A DNA stretch of 64,000 nucleotides from the NCBI GenBank assembly GCA_021771635.1, contig JAETOQ010000004.1, positions 48,068-112,067 on the forward strand, in the 5' to 3' direction. The notes below the pieces were generated by a model, which was not told where the DNA came from, searched no databases, and saw only the letters and a list, made by a program, of their open reading frames with translations. Below, piece after piece: positions 22,417 to 32,432 of the stretch (its first letter is position 1; every line of letters starts with the position of its first letter). This DNA is from Oscillospiraceae bacterium. GTDB lineage: Bacteria > Bacillota > Clostridia > Oscillospirales > Oscillospiraceae. The translations under genes and the position numbers were made by a program.

Positions 22417-25400
22417 ATGCTGCATATATTGATCGGCCGGGCCAAAACGGGAAAATCGGATACAGTCCTGCGCCGTATCGCGGAGCTGGGGGACGCGGGC
22501 AGGCAGATCCTGCTGGTGCCGGAGCACGCCTCCCATCAGGCGGAGGTGGACCTCTGCCGGGTATGCGGCCCCACGGCAAGCCGGCATGCGGAGGTGCTGA
22601 GCTTCCGCCAGCTGAGCAGCCGGGTGCTGAGTATCACCGGCGGCATCGCCCAGGTGACACTGGACGCCGGCGGCAAGCTGCTGACACTGCAAAAGGCCCT
22701 GCTGGAGGTGGCACCGGAGCTGACGGTATACCGCCGCCCCTCCCAGAAGTCCTCCTTTTTGCAGCAGCTTTTGGACCTGTTTGACGAGCTGCGCTGCTAT
22801 GAGGTGACGCCGGAGACGCTCTATGCCCAGTCTCGGGACATCTCCGGCGCCACCCGCGACAAGCTCCGGGACCTCAGCCTGCTGTATGGCGCCTACGAGG
22901 CCCGGCTCAAGCGGCCCGGCCTGGATGCCAGGGACCGGATGACCAGGCTGTGCGACAATTTGGAGGCATCCGGCTACGCCTGCGGGAAGGATATCTTCAT
23001 CGACGGATTTACATACTTCAACGCCCAGGAGCGGCGGGCGCTTGGCATGCTCCTGCGGCAGGCCCGCTCCGTCACCGTGACCTTGCTGGGAGAGCTGAAC
23101 AGCCGGGAGGAGATCTTCGAGGCAAGCCTCAAGACACTGGGACAGCTGCGCCGTCTGGCGGAGGAGAACGGGTGCCGGGCGGAAGTCCGGGAGCTGACGG
23201 CGGCGGACGAGACGCCGCTGGGCCATGTGGAGCGGTATTTCTTCGGCGATACGGTGCCCTTCCCGGGAGACAGCGGCGCGGTCCGCGTCCGGGAGGCGGA
23301 CACGGTGTTCTCCGAGGTGGAGCAGACGGCGGCGGACATCCGGCGGCTGGCGGCGGAGGGGAAGTGCCGCTACCGGGACATCACCGTGGCGGCTCGGAAC
23401 ATGGGGGACTACGAGGGCGTCATTGAGACCGTCTTTGAGCGGTACAACATCCCGGCGTATCTCAGCCGCCGCAGCGATATTCTGGAAAAGCCGGTCCTGA
23501 GCCTGCTGACAGGCGTGCTGTCCGCCATCGGCAACGGATATGAGTACGACGATATGTTCCGCTGGCTGAAGACCGGCCTGGCGGGGCTGACGGCGGAGGA
23601 GAGCGACCTGCTGGAAAACTATGTCATCCGCTGGGAGATCCACGGCCAGATGTGGCTGCGGGACGTGGACTGGACGGAGAACCCCAGCGGCTACGGCGCG
23701 CCCTGGAATGAGGAACGGCAGGCCCGGCTGACACGGGTCAACGAGCTGCGGAAGCGGGTCCGTGGACCGCTGCTGCGATTGGCGGAGGGGCTGAAAGCCG
23801 GTGAGACCGCGGGGGAAAAAGTGGATGCCCTTTACAGCTTTATGGAGGAACTGAACCTCCAGGGCGCCCTGGAGACACAGCTGCGCGCCCAGGGGGCGGC
23901 GGGACGGCTCCAGGACGCGGAGGAGACTGCCCAGCTGTGGGAGATCCTCTGCGGTGTGCTGGACCAGTTTGTGGAGATCCTTGGGGAGGAGCCCATGGGG
24001 CTGGACGAGTTCACCCGTCTGTTCCGCCAGGTGCTGACGCAGTACAGCGTGGGAACGATCCCCGTGTCCCTGGACCAGGTCAGCGTCAGCGAGATCACCC
24101 GAAACGACCGCCATACGGCGAAATACCTGTTTTTGCTGGGGGCCAACGATCATGTGCTGCCGGATCCCGGACAGGGCGGCGGCATTCTGAACGAGGATGA
24201 CCGGGACGAACTGGCCCAGCGTGGCGTCGAGCTGGCGCCCACCGGCATGGAGCGGATGGGCATCGAACTGCAGAACCTCTACGCCGCCCTGGCCCAGCCC
24301 ACCGAGGGGGTGACGGTCAGCTACCCGGTGACGGATGTCTCCGGCACCGAGCTGCGGCCCGCCTTTGTGGTGGACCGCCTGCGGGCGCTGTTTCCGGAAT
24401 TAAAAGTCGAAAAAGAGGGGAATGACAAGGAATACCGCTTAACAGCAGCGATTCCGGCGCTGGAGGCCGCGGGACAGGCTCCCGGCGGGAAGCTGTGGCG
24501 CTATTTCCAGTCAGAGCCTATGTTCCAGGTCCGTATTTCCGCTATGGAGCGGGCGGCCGCGCTGAAGCGCGGCTCTCTGTCCCGGACGGCGGTGCGGGCG
24601 CTGTACGGCGACCGTGTCACCATGTCCGCCTCCCGGCTGGAGCGGCTGCGGTCCTGCCACTTCGCCTATTTCATGGAGTATGGCCTCCGGGCACAGCCCC
24701 GGGAGCCCGCGGCCTTTGACGCGCCCCAGATCGGCACGTTTCTGCACTTCCTGCTGGAAAATGTCACCCGGGATGTGCTGACACAAGGCGGCTTTGCCCA
24801 GGTGGACGAAGAGGCGCTCCATGCCCTGGTGCGGCAGTACATCGACCGATACGTGGCTCAGGAGCTGCACAATTTCCAGGAGAAAAACGCCCGGTTCCGG
24901 TATCTCTTCGCCCGCCTGCGGAACACCGCCTATGCCATCGTCGACCAGGTGGCGGAAGAGATGCGGCACTCGGATTTCATCCCCCTGGAGTTCGAGCTGT
25001 CCTTTGGGGACCACGGCGCGCTGCCCTCGGTGGTGATCTCTGAACCGGACGCCGAGCTACGCATCGGCGGCAAGGTGGACCGGGTGGACGGCTGGATCAA
25101 GGACGATAAGCTGTATCTGCGGGTGGTGGACTACAAGTCCGGCAAAAAGAAATTCGACCTGGCATCGGTGCGGATGGGCCTGGATATCCAGATGCTGTTG
25201 TACCTGTTTGCCCTGCAAAAGGCGGGCAAGGCCCATTTCGGAAGGGAGATCGAGCCGGCGGGCGTGCTGTATCTGCCCGCGCGGGACGAAATCCTTCCGG
25301 CGGAGCGGAACATCCCTGCGGAAAAACTGCAAAGCGAGCGGGAAAAGCAGCTGAAGCGCTCCGGCCTTCTGCTGGCGGAGCCGGAGGTCCTGCAGGCCAT

Positions 25401-25728
25401 GGAGCATGAGGCATTGCGGGAGCCTCATTACCTGCCCCTGCGGGTGGGGCGGGACGGCAGCCTCTCCGGCAGCATCGCCTCGGCTGCCCAGCTGGGAAAG
25501 CTGGGGCAGTATGTGGAAAGGCTGCTGCATCAGATCGCCCAGGAGCTGCGCCAGGGCAACATCGACGCGGACCCCTGCTGTCACAGCGAGGACGACAGCT
25601 TCTGCCAGTACTGTGACTGGGCCGATGCCTGCCACTTTCAGGACGGCCGGGACGGCGACCATCTGCGCTATATCCTGCCGGTGAAAGCGGAGGAATTTTG
25701 GAGAATGCTGGAGGAGGGAGAGGACTGA
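22417..25728 (+). CDS. addB: Helicase-nuclease subunit AddB
   Basis: AddB joins AddA to process double-strand DNA ends for recombination. The 1103-residue protein starts MLHILIGRAKTGKSD with a Walker A loop (GRAKTGKS). Its nuclease domain near the C-terminus has DRVDGW and VVDYKSGKKK. The four iron-sulfur cysteines of the family are present: one in RSCHFAYF and three in FCQYCDWADAC. AAGGAGG precedes the ATG at 22417; the frame is open further upstream but without a ribosome site. addA follows one base after the stop. Confidence 0.96.
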   Translation: MLHILIGRAKTGKSDTVLRRIAELGDAGRQILLVPEHASHQAEVDLCRVCGPTASRHAEVLSFRQLSSRVLSITGGIAQVTLDAGGKLLTLQKALLEVAPELTVYRRPSQKSSFLQQLLDLFDELRCYEVTPETLYAQSRDISGATRDKLRDLSLLYGAYEARLKRPGLDARDRMTRLCDNLEASGYACGKDIFIDGFTYFNAQERRALGMLLRQARSVTVTLLGELNSREEIFEASLKTLGQLRRLAEENGCRAEVRELTAADETPLGHVERYFFGDTVPFPGDSGAVRVREADTVFSEVEQTAADIRRLAAEGKCRYRDITVAARNMGDYEGVIETVFERYNIPAYLSRRSDILEKPVLSLLTGVLSAIGNGYEYDDMFRWLKTGLAGLTAEESDLLENYVIRWEIHGQMWLRDVDWTENPSGYGAPWNEERQARLTRVNELRKRVRGPLLRLAEGLKAGETAGEKVDALYSFMEELNLQGALETQLRAQGAAGRLQDAEETAQLWEILCGVLDQFVEILGEEPMGLDEFTRLFRQVLTQYSVGTIPVSLDQVSVSEITRNDRHTAKYLFLLGANDHVLPDPGQGGGILNEDDRDELAQRGVELAPTGMERMGIELQNLYAALAQPTEGVTVSYPVTDVSGTELRPAFVVDRLRALFPELKVEKEGNDKEYRLTAAIPALEAAGQAPGGKLWRYFQSEPMFQVRISAMERAAALKRGSLSRTAVRALYGDRVTMSASRLERLRSCHFAYFMEYGLRAQPREPAAFDAPQIGTFLHFLLENVTRDVLTQGGFAQVDEEALHALVRQYIDRYVAQELHNFQEKNARFRYLFARLRNTAYAIVDQVAEEMRHSDFIPLEFELSFGDHGALPSVVISEPDAELRIGGKVDRVDGWIKDDKLYLRVVDYKSGKKKFDLASVRMGLDIQMLLYLFALQKAGKAHFGREIEPAGVLYLPARDEILPAERNIPAEKLQSEREKQLKRSGLLLAEPEVLQAMEHEALREPHYLPLRVGRDGSLSGSIASAAQLGKLGQYVERLLHQIAQELRQGNIDADPCCHSEDDSFCQYCDWADACHFQDGRDGDHLRYILPVKAEEFWRMLEEGED

Positions 25729-25729
25729 G

Positions 25730-28700
25730 ATGGCAAAACTGACTCTGACGCCCCAGCAGCAGGCTGTGGTGGAGAACCGGGGCGGCAGCCTGCTGGTCTC
25801 CGCCGCCGCCGGCTCCGGCAAGACGAAGGTCCTGGTGGAGCGCCTCTTCCGCTATGTGACGGAGGAGCGCTGCAATGTGGACGACTTCCTGATCATCACC
25901 TATACCAAGGCCGCCGCCGCGGAACTGCGGAGCAAGATCGCCTCGGAACTTTCCAAGCGCCTGGCGGAGACGCCCGGTGACCCGCATTTGAAGCGGCAGC
26001 TTCTGCGGGTGTATCAGGCGGACATCAAGACGGTGGATGCCTTCTGCACGGCGCTGCTGCGGGAGAACACCCACCTGCTGGCCCGGGAGGGGGACCGCCA
26101 CGCCCTGACGCCGGATTTCCGGGTGCTGGACGACGGCGACGCCAGACTGCTCCGCCAGCGGGTGCTGGGCCGTGTGCTGGAGGACTTCTACGACGCCCTG
26201 GATGAGGGCCGGTCACAGCTGGCGGACACCCTGGGGGCTGGGCGGGACGACCGCGCCCTGGCGGAGCTGGTGCTGGAGCTGTATGACAAATTGCAGAGCC
26301 ACGCCTATCCGGACCGCTGGCTGGCGGAGAACAAGGCGGCCTGGGGCGGCCTGAATGGCGATTTCGATGAAACGCCCTACGCCCGGGAGTTGTTGGCTGT
26401 GGTGCGCCGGAAAGCGGGCCACTGGGCGGCTCTCCTCCGGCAGGCGGCGGAGCGGACCGAGGGCGACGCGGCGCTGTCCGTGGGCTATGGCGAAAAATTT
26501 TTGACCGCCGCCCAGGGCTTCCGGCACTTAGAGGAGTCAGGCGGCTGGGAGGAGGTCCGCCAGGCGGCGGAACAGATCGAATTTCCCCGGCTGAACACCC
26601 CCAGAGGCCGAAAGGACGAGCCCGTCGTGGCCTCGCTGAAGCAGGTGTGGGACAGCTGTAAGGACGAGATGAAGAAGCTGAACAGCCTGCTGGACGTCAG
26701 CGGGGAGGAGGCCATGGAGGACCTGCGGCTGATGGCCCCTGCCATGGAGGCCCTGCTGGACCTGACGGCGGACTTTGGGCGGGCCTACCGGGCGGAAAAG
26801 CTGCGGCTGAACGGGGCGGACTTCTCCGACCAGGAGCATTTGGCCCTTGCGCTGCTGGTCCGGGAGGACGGGGCCCCCACGGAGCTGGGAGAGCAGATCG
26901 CCGCCCGGTATCAGGAGGTCCTGGTGGACGAATACCAGGACACCAATGAGGTCCAGAACGCCATTTTCCGGGCGGTCTCCAAGCATGGTCAAAATATCTT
27001 TACCGTGGGTGATGTGAAGCAGAGCATCTACCGCTTCCGGCTGGCGGACCCCACGATTTTCCTGGGAAAATACGACCGCTTCAAGTCCTATGAGGACGCC
27101 GCGGACGGCGAGGAGCGGAAGATCCTGCTGTCCAAGAACTTCCGCTCCCGGCGGGAGATCCTGGACGCCGCCAACTTCGTCTTTGAGAATATCCTCTCCG
27201 TGGAGATGGGGGAGATGGCCTACGGCGATGACGAAGCCCTCCACTTCGGCGCGGAGTATTACCCGGAGCGCCAGGACTGCGGCACGGAATTCCACCTCAT
27301 CACCGCCCGGCAGAAGTCGGCGGAGAACGAGCACCCGGTGAAAAAGCTGACGGCGGAGGCCCGGTTCGTGGCCCGGCGCATCCGCCGGCTGCTGGACGAG
27401 GGATATCCCGTCACCGACGCCGACGGCGCCCTGCGCCCCTGCCGTCCGGAGGACATCGTGATCCTGATGCGCTCCCCCGGCAGCCGGACGGCGGCCTTTG
27501 CCGAGGCCCTGGCGGAGCGGGACATCCCCTGCTCCTTTGAGGAGAGCGGCGACTTTTTCCACACCATGGAGGTCTCTGTGATGCTGTCCCTGCTGGAGCT
27601 GGTGGACAATCCCCGGCAGGACGTGCCGCTGATCTCCGTTCTCCGGTCTCCCGTGTTCGGCTTCACACCGGACCGGCTGGCGGAGATGCGGGGAAAGCAC
27701 CCCTCCGGTGACTTTTACGATGCCGTGACGGCGGACGGCGGGGAGGACTGCGGCGCCTTCCTGGAAACGCTGGCGGGGTTCCGCATGGCGGCACGGGACA
27801 TGAGCGTCCACCGTCTGGTGTGGCACATCTACAACACGCTGAACCTCCTGGGCATCTTCGGCGCCATGGACCACGGGGCGGAGCGCCGAGAGAATCTGAT
27901 CGCCTTCAGCCGCCACGCGGAGAAATTTGAGAGCGGCGGCTGCCGGGGCCTGTTCGCCTTTGTGACACAGCTGCGGCGGCTGCTGGATTCCGATCAGGCC
28001 CCGGCCACCAAGAGCGCGGCGGCGGTGAACGGTGTGCGGCTCATGAGCATTCACAAGTCCAAGGGTCTGGAATTTCCCATCGTCATCCTGGCGGACCTGG
28101 ACCACGCCTTTTCCCGGCAGGATTTCGACACCCCGGTGCTGGTCCATCCCAGCATGGGCCTGGGGCCCCGGTGCATTGATCTGAAACGGAAGATCAAATA
28201 TCCCACCCTGGCAAGGCTCGCCATTGAGGAGAAGCTGCGGCGGGAGAACCTGTCGGAGGAACAGCGCATCCTGTACGTGGCCATGACGCGCCCCAAGGAG
28301 AAGCTGATTTTGGTGGACTCCATGTACCACGCGGCGGGCCGCCTGCAGAAGCTGGCCGCTGTGGCCGCCTGCCCGGTGCGGCCAGAGACGGTGGCGGCGG
28401 GAAAGACCTTTGGCGACTGGCTGCTGCTGCCGCTGCTGTGCCGCCCGGAGGCGGCGCCGCTGAGGGCCTGTGCCGATGTGGAGGTGGAAACACTGTATAC
28501 AGGAGACACCAGCCCATGGCAAGTGTTTTTACATGACAGCGAGGACTACCGCGAGCGGCCCGCCCGGTCCAGCTTTGCGGCGGAGGAAACTGCGGAGGAG
28601 ACGGCTTTTGACCCCGCTGTGCTGGAATTCGCCTATCCGTACAGCCGGGAGACAGGGCTTCCCGCCAAGGTGACGGCCACCCAGCTGAAGGGGCGGACGC

Positions 28701-29290
28701 TGGACGAGGAGATCGCGGAGCACGCCGCCCACACGCCCTATATCCGGCCCCTGTCCCAGCCGAAATTCCGGCAGGAGCGCCACGGCCTGACGCCGGCGGA
28801 GCGGGGCACCGCCACCCATCTGGTCCTGCAATATCTGGACTTCGCGGACCGGGATGTGGCAGGGCAGGTGGAGACCCTGCGGGACCACGATCTGCTGACG
28901 GCCGAACAGGCCGATGCGGTGGACGTCCGGGGCCTGGAGCGCTTTTTGGCGTCGCCTCTGGCGGAGGAGATCCGGCAGGGAAGCAATGTCCTGCGGGAGT
29001 ATCGTTTCACGCTGCTGATGGACGCCCGGGACTACGACCCGGCGGCCTCGGAGCGGGATTCCATCCTGCTCCAGGGCGTGGTGGACTGCTGCTTTGAAAC
29101 GGACGCTGGCCTGACCGTGGTGGACTTCAAGACCGACCATGTGCGGACGGCGGAGGAGGTCGCCCAGCGGGCGGAGCAGTACCGGCCCCAGCTGGCGGCG
29201 TACAGCCTGGCGTTGGAGAAGGTGCTGGAAAGGCCGGTGGTCCGGCGGGCGCTGTATTTCCTGAACGCCGGTGAGACGGTGGAGATATGA
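25730..29290 (+). CDS. addA: Helicase-nuclease subunit AddA
   Basis: AddA is the UvrD-like helicase and nuclease of the AddAB end-resection complex. The 1186-residue protein has motif I AAAGSGKT (25-32), TYTKAAAAEL (Ia), DEYQDTNEVQN (II, about residue 405), GDVKQSIYRFR (III), SIHKSKGLEFP (V), LYVAMTRPKE (VI), and the C-terminal nuclease motif VVDFKTDHV. Start and length fit the family. The two genes are co-translated, giving one-to-one subunits. Confidence 0.97.
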   Translation: MAKLTLTPQQQAVVENRGGSLLVSAAAGSGKTKVLVERLFRYVTEERCNVDDFLIITYTKAAAAELRSKIASELSKRLAETPGDPHLKRQLLRVYQADIKTVDAFCTALLRENTHLLAREGDRHALTPDFRVLDDGDARLLRQRVLGRVLEDFYDALDEGRSQLADTLGAGRDDRALAELVLELYDKLQSHAYPDRWLAENKAAWGGLNGDFDETPYARELLAVVRRKAGHWAALLRQAAERTEGDAALSVGYGEKFLTAAQGFRHLEESGGWEEVRQAAEQIEFPRLNTPRGRKDEPVVASLKQVWDSCKDEMKKLNSLLDVSGEEAMEDLRLMAPAMEALLDLTADFGRAYRAEKLRLNGADFSDQEHLALALLVREDGAPTELGEQIAARYQEVLVDEYQDTNEVQNAIFRAVSKHGQNIFTVGDVKQSIYRFRLADPTIFLGKYDRFKSYEDAADGEERKILLSKNFRSRREILDAANFVFENILSVEMGEMAYGDDEALHFGAEYYPERQDCGTEFHLITARQKSAENEHPVKKLTAEARFVARRIRRLLDEGYPVTDADGALRPCRPEDIVILMRSPGSRTAAFAEALAERDIPCSFEESGDFFHTMEVSVMLSLLELVDNPRQDVPLISVLRSPVFGFTPDRLAEMRGKHPSGDFYDAVTADGGEDCGAFLETLAGFRMAARDMSVHRLVWHIYNTLNLLGIFGAMDHGAERRENLIAFSRHAEKFESGGCRGLFAFVTQLRRLLDSDQAPATKSAAAVNGVRLMSIHKSKGLEFPIVILADLDHAFSRQDFDTPVLVHPSMGLGPRCIDLKRKIKYPTLARLAIEEKLRRENLSEEQRILYVAMTRPKEKLILVDSMYHAAGRLQKLAAVAACPVRPETVAAGKTFGDWLLLPLLCRPEAAPLRACADVEVETLYTGDTSPWQVFLHDSEDYRERPARSSFAAEETAEETAFDPAVLEFAYPYSRETGLPAKVTATQLKGRTLDEEIAEHAAHTPYIRPLSQPKFRQERHGLTPAERGTATHLVLQYLDFADRDVAGQVETLRDHDLLTAEQADAVDVRGLERFLASPLAEEIRQGSNVLREYRFTLLMDARDYDPAASERDSILLQGVVDCCFETDAGLTVVDFKTDHVRTAEEVAQRAEQYRPQLAAYSLALEKVLERPVVRRALYFLNAGETVEI

Positions 29291-29303
29291 AAGGAGCGGA
29301 AAG

Positions 29304-29708
29304 ATGACGGAAATGATCGGCAGCACCATGGAGACGATGGTGTCCCAGCCCCGGGAAGCGGTCTGGGCCGTTGTGACGGATCTGGACAACTGGCAGTGGC
29401 GCAGTGATCTGGAGGGATTGGAGCAGACCGGGCCGGACAGCTTTGTGGAATACGGAAAGGGCGGCTTCGCCACCCATTTCACCGTCACCTGCCGCCAAGA
29501 GCCTGAAAGATGGGCCTTCGATTTGGTCAACGCCAGCATGGAGGGCACCTGGACCGGGGAGTTTCAGGCGGTGCCGGAGGGAACGAAGATCACTTTCACC
29601 GAGCGGCTGGCCCCAAAAAAGAAGTGGATGAGGCTTCTGATGAAAGGGTATCTCCGCAGGCAGCAGACCCGGTATTTCGCGGACCTGAAGCGTGCGCTGG
29701 AAAAATAG
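29304..29708 (+). CDS. SRPBCC (START-like) domain protein
   Basis: The 134-residue protein has the pattern of the polyketide cyclase/SRPBCC superfamily: an N-terminal strand with PREAVWAVVTDLDNWQWRSDL, a central beta sheet, and a C-terminal helix (MKGYLRRQQTRYFADLKRALE). Such domains bind hydrophobic ligands; no specific function can be given. AAAGGAG lies before the ATG at 29304, 13 bases after addA, so it is probably the last gene of that operon. Confidence 0.75.
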   Translation: MTEMIGSTMETMVSQPREAVWAVVTDLDNWQWRSDLEGLEQTGPDSFVEYGKGGFATHFTVTCRQEPERWAFDLVNASMEGTWTGEFQAVPEGTKITFTERLAPKKKWMRLLMKGYLRRQQTRYFADLKRALEK

Positions 29709-29740
29709 GGGAAAAACGCGAAAAGAAATCAGAAAAATAC

Positions 29741-29769
29741 TTGCATTTGAGAAAATACCGTGTTATACT
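29741..29769 (+). promoter_or_regulatory. Promoter of rpmE
   Basis: TTGCAT (29741-29746) and TATACT (29764-29769) with 17-base spacing lie 67 bases before rpmE. Confidence 0.85.
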
Positions 29770-29836
29770 GATTAACGCCTTTGCGAGGTGAAAGCTTCAA
29801 GGGGTAGTTTGGATCAGAAAGAGGTGAACGAGAGCA

Positions 29837-30040
29837 ATGAAGGAAGGAATCCATCCCAATTATCAGCAGACTACGATTACTTGCGCCTGCGGTAATGTGA
29901 TTGAGACAGGTTCTACCAAGAAGGATATCAAGGTGGAAGTCTGCTCTAAGTGTCACCCCTTCTTCACGGGTAAGCAGAAGCTGGTGGATACCGGCGGACG
30001 CGTTGCCAAGTTCAACAAGAAGTTCGGCCTGGACAAATAA
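29837..30040 (+). CDS. rpmE: Ribosomal protein L31, zinc-binding type
   Basis: The 67-residue L31 keeps the four zinc-ligand cysteines (Cys16, Cys18, Cys36, Cys39 in CACG and CSKCHPF), so it is the zinc-dependent form expected under zinc sufficiency. GAGGTGAACGAGAGC precedes the ATG. It is transcribed alone from its own promoter and ends at a hairpin. Confidence 0.97.
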   Translation: MKEGIHPNYQQTTITCACGNVIETGSTKKDIKVEVCSKCHPFFTGKQKLVDTGGRVAKFNKKFGLDK

Positions 30041-30057
30041 GTCCGACACAGTCACAC

Positions 30058-30296
30058 AAAAGGGTCTGCCAACGGCAGGCCCTTTTCAGTTTATAAAAAA
30101 CTTTTTCTGAAAAGGATCTTTCGACTATGCAGGGGGAGTACGAGGGGGCGGGAGCCCGCTCGTGTTGGATCAAATGCCTGCAAAAAGCCTGCCGCGCAGG
30201 CGTTTGCCCCGCGTAGCGGGAGCTTTTTGGACCACAGCGTGGGCAAAAAAGCGGGGCATGATAAGGTCTGCCAGCGGCAGGCCCTTTTTCTGTTTA
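30058..30296 (+). repeat. Duplicated rpmE terminator enclosing an insert
   Basis: The rpmE terminator (GGGTCTGCCAACGGCAGGCCCTTTT, 30063-30086) recurs at 30265-30289 with one loop change and a longer T-run, each followed by a GTTTA-containing tail. About 170 bases lie between, GC-rich with further hairpins and no gene. This parallels the duplicated terminator at 21112-21292. Confidence 0.7.
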
Positions 30297-30321
30297 CTTT
30301 TCAGGAAAATCCGCATATACT
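30293..30321 (+). promoter_or_regulatory. Promoter of the flavin reductase gene
   Basis: TTTACT (30293-30298) and TATACT (30316-30321) with 17-base spacing overlap the tail of the second terminator copy. Confidence 0.7.
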
Positions 30322-30358
30322 AAATGGTATATCATGCCATTGAGAGGAGTGCTGCGTC

Positions 30359-30868
30359 ATGAGACTGCATCCCATAGACACCAAGATGCTGACGCCGGAG
30401 ATCTTCCGCGTGTTCGGCTCCCAGAACGCGCTGCTGACCGCCGGAGACAGATCCGGCTGCAACACCATGACCATCGGCTGGTGTCAGTTGGGCCGCCTGT
30501 GGAATCTGCCGGTCTGCACCGTTTACGTGCGGCCCGAGCGCTATACCTATCAATTCATGGAATCCCACGACTATTTTACGGTGTCCGTCCTGCCCGCCAG
30601 TGAGAAAAAGACCATGCAGCTCTGCGGCACCAGGAGCGGCCGGGACATCGACAAGGTCAAAGAATGCGGCCTGACACTCTGCTACGGCGCCGGGGACGCA
30701 CCCTTCTTTGACGAGGCGGAATGGGTCCTGGTCTGCAAAAAGGCCTATGTCCAGGACATGGACCCCGCCTGCGTGCTGGACCAGGCGCAGATCCCGCCTT
30801 TTTATGGGGCGAAGGGCGGCTGGCACCGCATCTACACCGGACAGGTCGTGGAGGCTTATATAAAATAA
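30359..30868 (+). CDS. Flavin reductase-like FMN-binding protein
   Basis: The 169-residue protein resembles the flavoredoxin/flavin reductase family with a split-barrel FMN fold: GDRSGCNTMTIGW (about 29-41), then TVYVRPERYTYQFMESHDYFTVSVLP. Members pass electrons between NAD(P)H, flavin and other carriers. Partners are unknown. GAGAGGAG precedes the ATG. hflX follows 17 bases after the stop and may be co-transcribed. Confidence 0.85.
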   Translation: MRLHPIDTKMLTPEIFRVFGSQNALLTAGDRSGCNTMTIGWCQLGRLWNLPVCTVYVRPERYTYQFMESHDYFTVSVLPASEKKTMQLCGTRSGRDIDKVKECGLTLCYGAGDAPFFDEAEWVLVCKKAYVQDMDPACVLDQAQIPPFYGAKGGWHRIYTGQVVEAYIK

Positions 30869-30885
30869 GGAGAACCATACAATAC

Positions 30886-32157
30886 ATGCGAGAAACAGAG
30901 GAAATTCGTGATAAAGTGGTACTGGTGGGACTGAACTCCCCGGTGCTGAAAAAGGAGGAAAACGCCGACGAGGACACCATGGAGGAGCTTTCCGCCCTGG
31001 TGGAGACCGCCGGGGGCGAGACCGTCGGCATCGTTCTCCAAAACCGTGCCACGCCGGATCCCCGCACTTTCATCGGCGAGGGCAAAGTGGCGGAGGTGCA
31101 GCTCTACTGCGAAAACGTGGGGGCGACTATGGTCATCTTTGACAATGACCTGTCCCCCTCCCAGCAGCGGGTGCTGACACAGCTGCTGGGCATCCAGGTG
31201 CTGGACCGCTGCGGCCTGATCCTGGACATCTTCGCCCAGCGGGCCAAGACAAAGGAAGGCCGGCTCCAGGTGGAGCTGGCCCAGTACAAATATCTGCTGC
31301 CCCGGCTGACGGGCATGTGGACACACCTGGAGCGCCAGGGCGGCACCAGCGGCAAGGGTGCCATCGGCTCTAAGGGCCCTGGCGAGACGCAGCTGGAGAC
31401 GGACCGCCGACTGATCCACAAGAAGATCGACAAGCTGCGGGACGATCTGGAGGACGTGCGCCGTGTCCGGGGCACCCAGCGCCAGCAGCGGCGGAAGAAC
31501 GAGATTCCGGTGGTGGCCATCGTGGGCTATACCAACGCGGGCAAATCCACCCTGCTGAACAAGCTGACTGGGGCGGGCATCCCTGCCAACAACCGCCTGT
31601 TCGACACGCTGGATACCACCAGCCGCCTGCTGACGGTCAGCGACACACTGGACGTGGTGGTCAGCGACACCGTCGGCTTTATCCGCAAGCTGCCCCACCA
31701 GCTGGTGGAGGCGTTCAAGGCCACCCTGGAGGAACTGGAATACGCGGACCTGCTGCTCCATGTCATCGACGTGTCCAACCCGGAGTGGCAGATCCAGGCC
31801 CAGGTGGTGGAGAACCTGATCCTGGAACTGGGAGCGGGGGAGCTGCCCCGCATCGACGTGTTCAACAAGTCCGACTGCCTGCCGGCGGGGGAGATCATGC
31901 CCCACGGCGAGGACATCTGCGCCATCTCCGCCCGCACCGGCGAGGGTGTGGACAAGCTGCTGGAGATGATCGACAAGCGGCTGGACAAGGGCACCCGGCG
32001 GGTGGTTTTGCACATCCCCTATGACAAGGGCGGATTGCTGGACATGCTGTACCGGGAGGCCAAGGTGGAGAATGTGGAGTACGGCGGGACCATCGATGTG
32101 ACTGCCGTATGCGGTCCCAGGACACTGGGGCAGGTGACGCCGTTCATTGCGGAGTGA
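30886..32157 (+). CDS. hflX: Ribosome-associated GTPase HflX
   Basis: HflX splits stalled or stressed ribosomes in a GTP-dependent way. The 423-residue protein has the N-terminal HflX domain with the glycine-rich GSKGPGETQLETDRR motif, a coiled linker (KIDKLRDDLEDVRR), and a GTPase domain with GYTNAGKST, DTVGF and NKSD. The long frame is open from 30721, but the ATG at 30886 gives the usual length. AAGGAG is rather far (13 bases). Its last 14 bases overlap a convergent small gene. Confidence 0.93.
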   Translation: MRETEEIRDKVVLVGLNSPVLKKEENADEDTMEELSALVETAGGETVGIVLQNRATPDPRTFIGEGKVAEVQLYCENVGATMVIFDNDLSPSQQRVLTQLLGIQVLDRCGLILDIFAQRAKTKEGRLQVELAQYKYLLPRLTGMWTHLERQGGTSGKGAIGSKGPGETQLETDRRLIHKKIDKLRDDLEDVRRVRGTQRQQRRKNEIPVVAIVGYTNAGKSTLLNKLTGAGIPANNRLFDTLDTTSRLLTVSDTLDVVVSDTVGFIRKLPHQLVEAFKATLEELEYADLLLHVIDVSNPEWQIQAQVVENLILELGAGELPRIDVFNKSDCLPAGEIMPHGEDICAISARTGEGVDKLLEMIDKRLDKGTRRVVLHIPYDKGGLLDMLYREAKVENVEYGGTIDVTAVCGPRTLGQVTPFIAE

Positions 32158-32428
32158 CGGCGGACACCCCTGGCCCGGAGGGACCGGCTTGGGAATATCC
32201 GGCGGGAATATATGGGGCCAGGCCCGCGCCGGTGCGCATTCCCAGGAGGAAGGCGTGGACGGCGGAGAATTCCATGACTTTATTGAAGTGCTGTTCGCCA
32301 TTAAAAGTGAGTTCCTCGAAGAACGTGTAGAAGTGGAGCTCATAATCCTCTTGGGGCATGGCATCCAGTTGGGGCTTGATGTACTGGGCATAGAGCCATT
32401 TCATAAAGTCTGACATCTTAATCATCAC
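32144..32428 (-). CDS. Conserved-looking hypothetical protein
   Basis: This 94-residue protein of unknown family begins MSDFMKWLYAQYIKPQL after four extra residues and contains EDYELHFYTFFEELTFNGE. The C-terminal 20 residues overlap hflX on the other strand. A perfect sigma-A promoter reads toward it. It is divergent from the XRE regulator at 32501, with repeat boxes shared between them, so it is likely regulated by it. No function known. Confidence 0.65.
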   Translation of the reverse strand: MMIKMSDFMKWLYAQYIKPQLDAMPQEDYELHFYTFFEELTFNGEQHFNKVMEFSAVHAFLLGMRTGAGLAPYIPAGYSQAGPSGPGVSAVTPQ

Positions 32429-32432
32429 CTAA

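Noticed and set aside
26537..28522. 661-codon open frame antisense to addA
   Set aside because: Shadow of addA, whose helicase motifs are complete.
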